A DNA stretch of 48,109 nucleotides from Clostridium ihumii AP5 (GTDB lineage: Bacteria > Bacillota > Clostridia > Clostridiales > Clostridiaceae), in assembly GCF_000612845.1 (NCBI RefSeq), contig NZ_CCAT010000090.1:1-48109 (forward strand), read 5' to 3'. The position numbers were made by a program, and so were the translations under genes. The notes under the pieces were generated by a model. The model saw nothing but the letters and a program-made list of their open reading frames with translations. It did no database searches and was not told where the DNA came from. The stretch's first letter is position 1; every line of letters starts with the position of its first letter. Below, in pieces: positions 47,553-48,109 of the stretch.

Positions 47553-47717
47553 ATGAAAAAACTTTTTACAGAAGAAGATTTAAAACATGCTTTTGATTTA
47601 GGAAAGCAACAAGCTATCCTAGATTCAAAATCAAACCAAAATAATGCAAGACAAAATGAATTTTCATCTGAGATTTCCTCCAAGAATGAAAATAAAGATT
47701 CCCAAGATTTATTTTAA
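47553..47717 (+). CDS. Small hydrophilic protein of unknown function
   Basis: A 54-residue protein starting MKKLFTEEDLKHAFDLGKQQ, with an N-terminal amphipathic helix (about 6-24) and a polar Asn/Ser/Glu/Lys-rich tail. I do not recognise a family. AGAGGTG lies 6 bases before the ATG, and an intrinsic terminator follows 22 bp after the stop, so the gene is a complete unit. It is the only plus-strand protein gene I accept in the window. Confidence 0.75.
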   Translation: MKKLFTEEDLKHAFDLGKQQAILDSKSNQNNARQNEFSSEISSKNENKDSQDLF

Positions 47718-47737
47718 ATACACCTTAGCACATATTA

Positions 47738-47772
47738 GAAAAAGTGGATTTTTAAATCCACTTTTCTCTTTT
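47738..47772 (+). terminator. Terminator of the small plus-strand gene
   Basis: AAAAGTGGATTT pairs with AAATCCACTTTT, followed by CTCTTTT. Confidence 0.85.
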
Positions 47773-47799
47773 ACATTTATTTTCCTTTTGTAGCTAAAT

Positions 47800-48109
47800 A
47801 TAGGGTTCCAAGTTCAAATTTAAAGTAATCTCTTTATCAAATGATATTATTAAGCTTACAGTTTATTTCTATTTTTATATTTGGAACCAAGTAAGAGTTA
47901 AAAGTGAAAAGTTATAGTTGATATTACTCACTTCGCTTTTAATATCTAAAAATAGAAATGCTTAAAAACTACGTTTTTATATTGTTTTCAACTAATTTGC
48001 TCTGCAAATCTAATAAAAAATCATTCTTTAAAATTGGAAGTCCAATTTTCACATTAACTTTCAATTTTCAATTTTCCATTTCCAATTAAATTAATTAGAA
48101 TTCTCAACT
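47800..48109 (+). repeat. Family A multi-hairpin repeat, running to the right edge
   Basis: Hairpins in order: GATATTA/TAATATC with loop starting CTCACTTCG (47920-47946), AAAAACTACGTTTTT (about 47965), ATTTGC/GCAAAT (47995-48009) and AAAATTGGA/TCCAATTTT (48030-48049). The flanking block ACCAAGTAAGAG is shared with the other copies. Confidence 0.7.

Overview
The window is a low-GC, sporulation-capable firmicute chromosome segment, most likely Clostridium sensu stricto. The basis is very AT-rich intergenic DNA, clostridial Shine-Dalgarno starts, sporulation genes (spoIIE, spoVB, spoVT, spoVG, yabP, yabQ), a T-box upstream of glyS and an anaerobe-type Na+-pumping decarboxylase. I do not assign a species. 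Almost everything is on the minus strand, so the gene order reads from the right edge to the left. That order follows the origin-proximal purR-spoVG-glmU-prs-pth-mfd-spoVT-spoVB-mazG-S4-yabP-yabQ-divIC-S1-tRNA-spoIIE-tilS-hpt-ftsH-coaX-dusB-lysS block of Bacillus subtilis.

Right part (48.1 to 37.0 kb): a solitary plus-strand small-protein gene lies between two copies of a multi-hairpin repeat (family A). Then come an ArsR-type regulator, purR, spoVG (with a sigma-H promoter), glmU, prs, an OmpR-type response regulator with its histidine kinase, and an HtrA-like membrane protein whose nucleophile serine is threonine. A 1.1 kb repeat-filled gap holding a 191-bp tandem array (family B) precedes pth.

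Middle (37 to 19 kb): mfd, prsA, spoVT, spoVB, the MazG fusion, hup, an S4 protein, yabP, yabQ, divIC and an S1 protein. Next is an eight-gene tRNA operon (three Leu, three fMet, two Met) behind a perfect-consensus sigma-A promoter, and then spoIIE behind a promoter with a 21-bp spacer of the Spo0A-activated type.

Left part (19 to 0 kb): tilS-hpt-ftsH for tRNA modification, purine salvage and membrane proteolysis; fhs for one-carbon metabolism; a four-gene biotin-dependent Na+ pump (carboxyltransferase, OadG-like subunit, biotin carrier, beta subunit); two tiny helical-protein genes; coaX-dusB-greA-lysS; tRNA-Asn; a glycine T-box with glyS; a candidate plus-strand small RNA; murD; and at the left edge a strong promoter that looks like the start of an rRNA operon leaving the window.

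The coding content is largely housekeeping. The unexplained signal is between genes. Family B is a modular repeat (about 23.4, 25.5, 31.7 and 37.7-38.4 kb) built from short palindromes whose arms change together (GGTT/AACC, GACT/AGTC, GATT/AATC, GAAT/ATTC) inside constant flanks, with one wobble-type intermediate. Family A (about 0.4, 19.4, 26.1, 47.1 and 47.9 kb) is a string of hairpins that also shows paired changes. Both look like families of structured non-coding elements. Their function is unknown.
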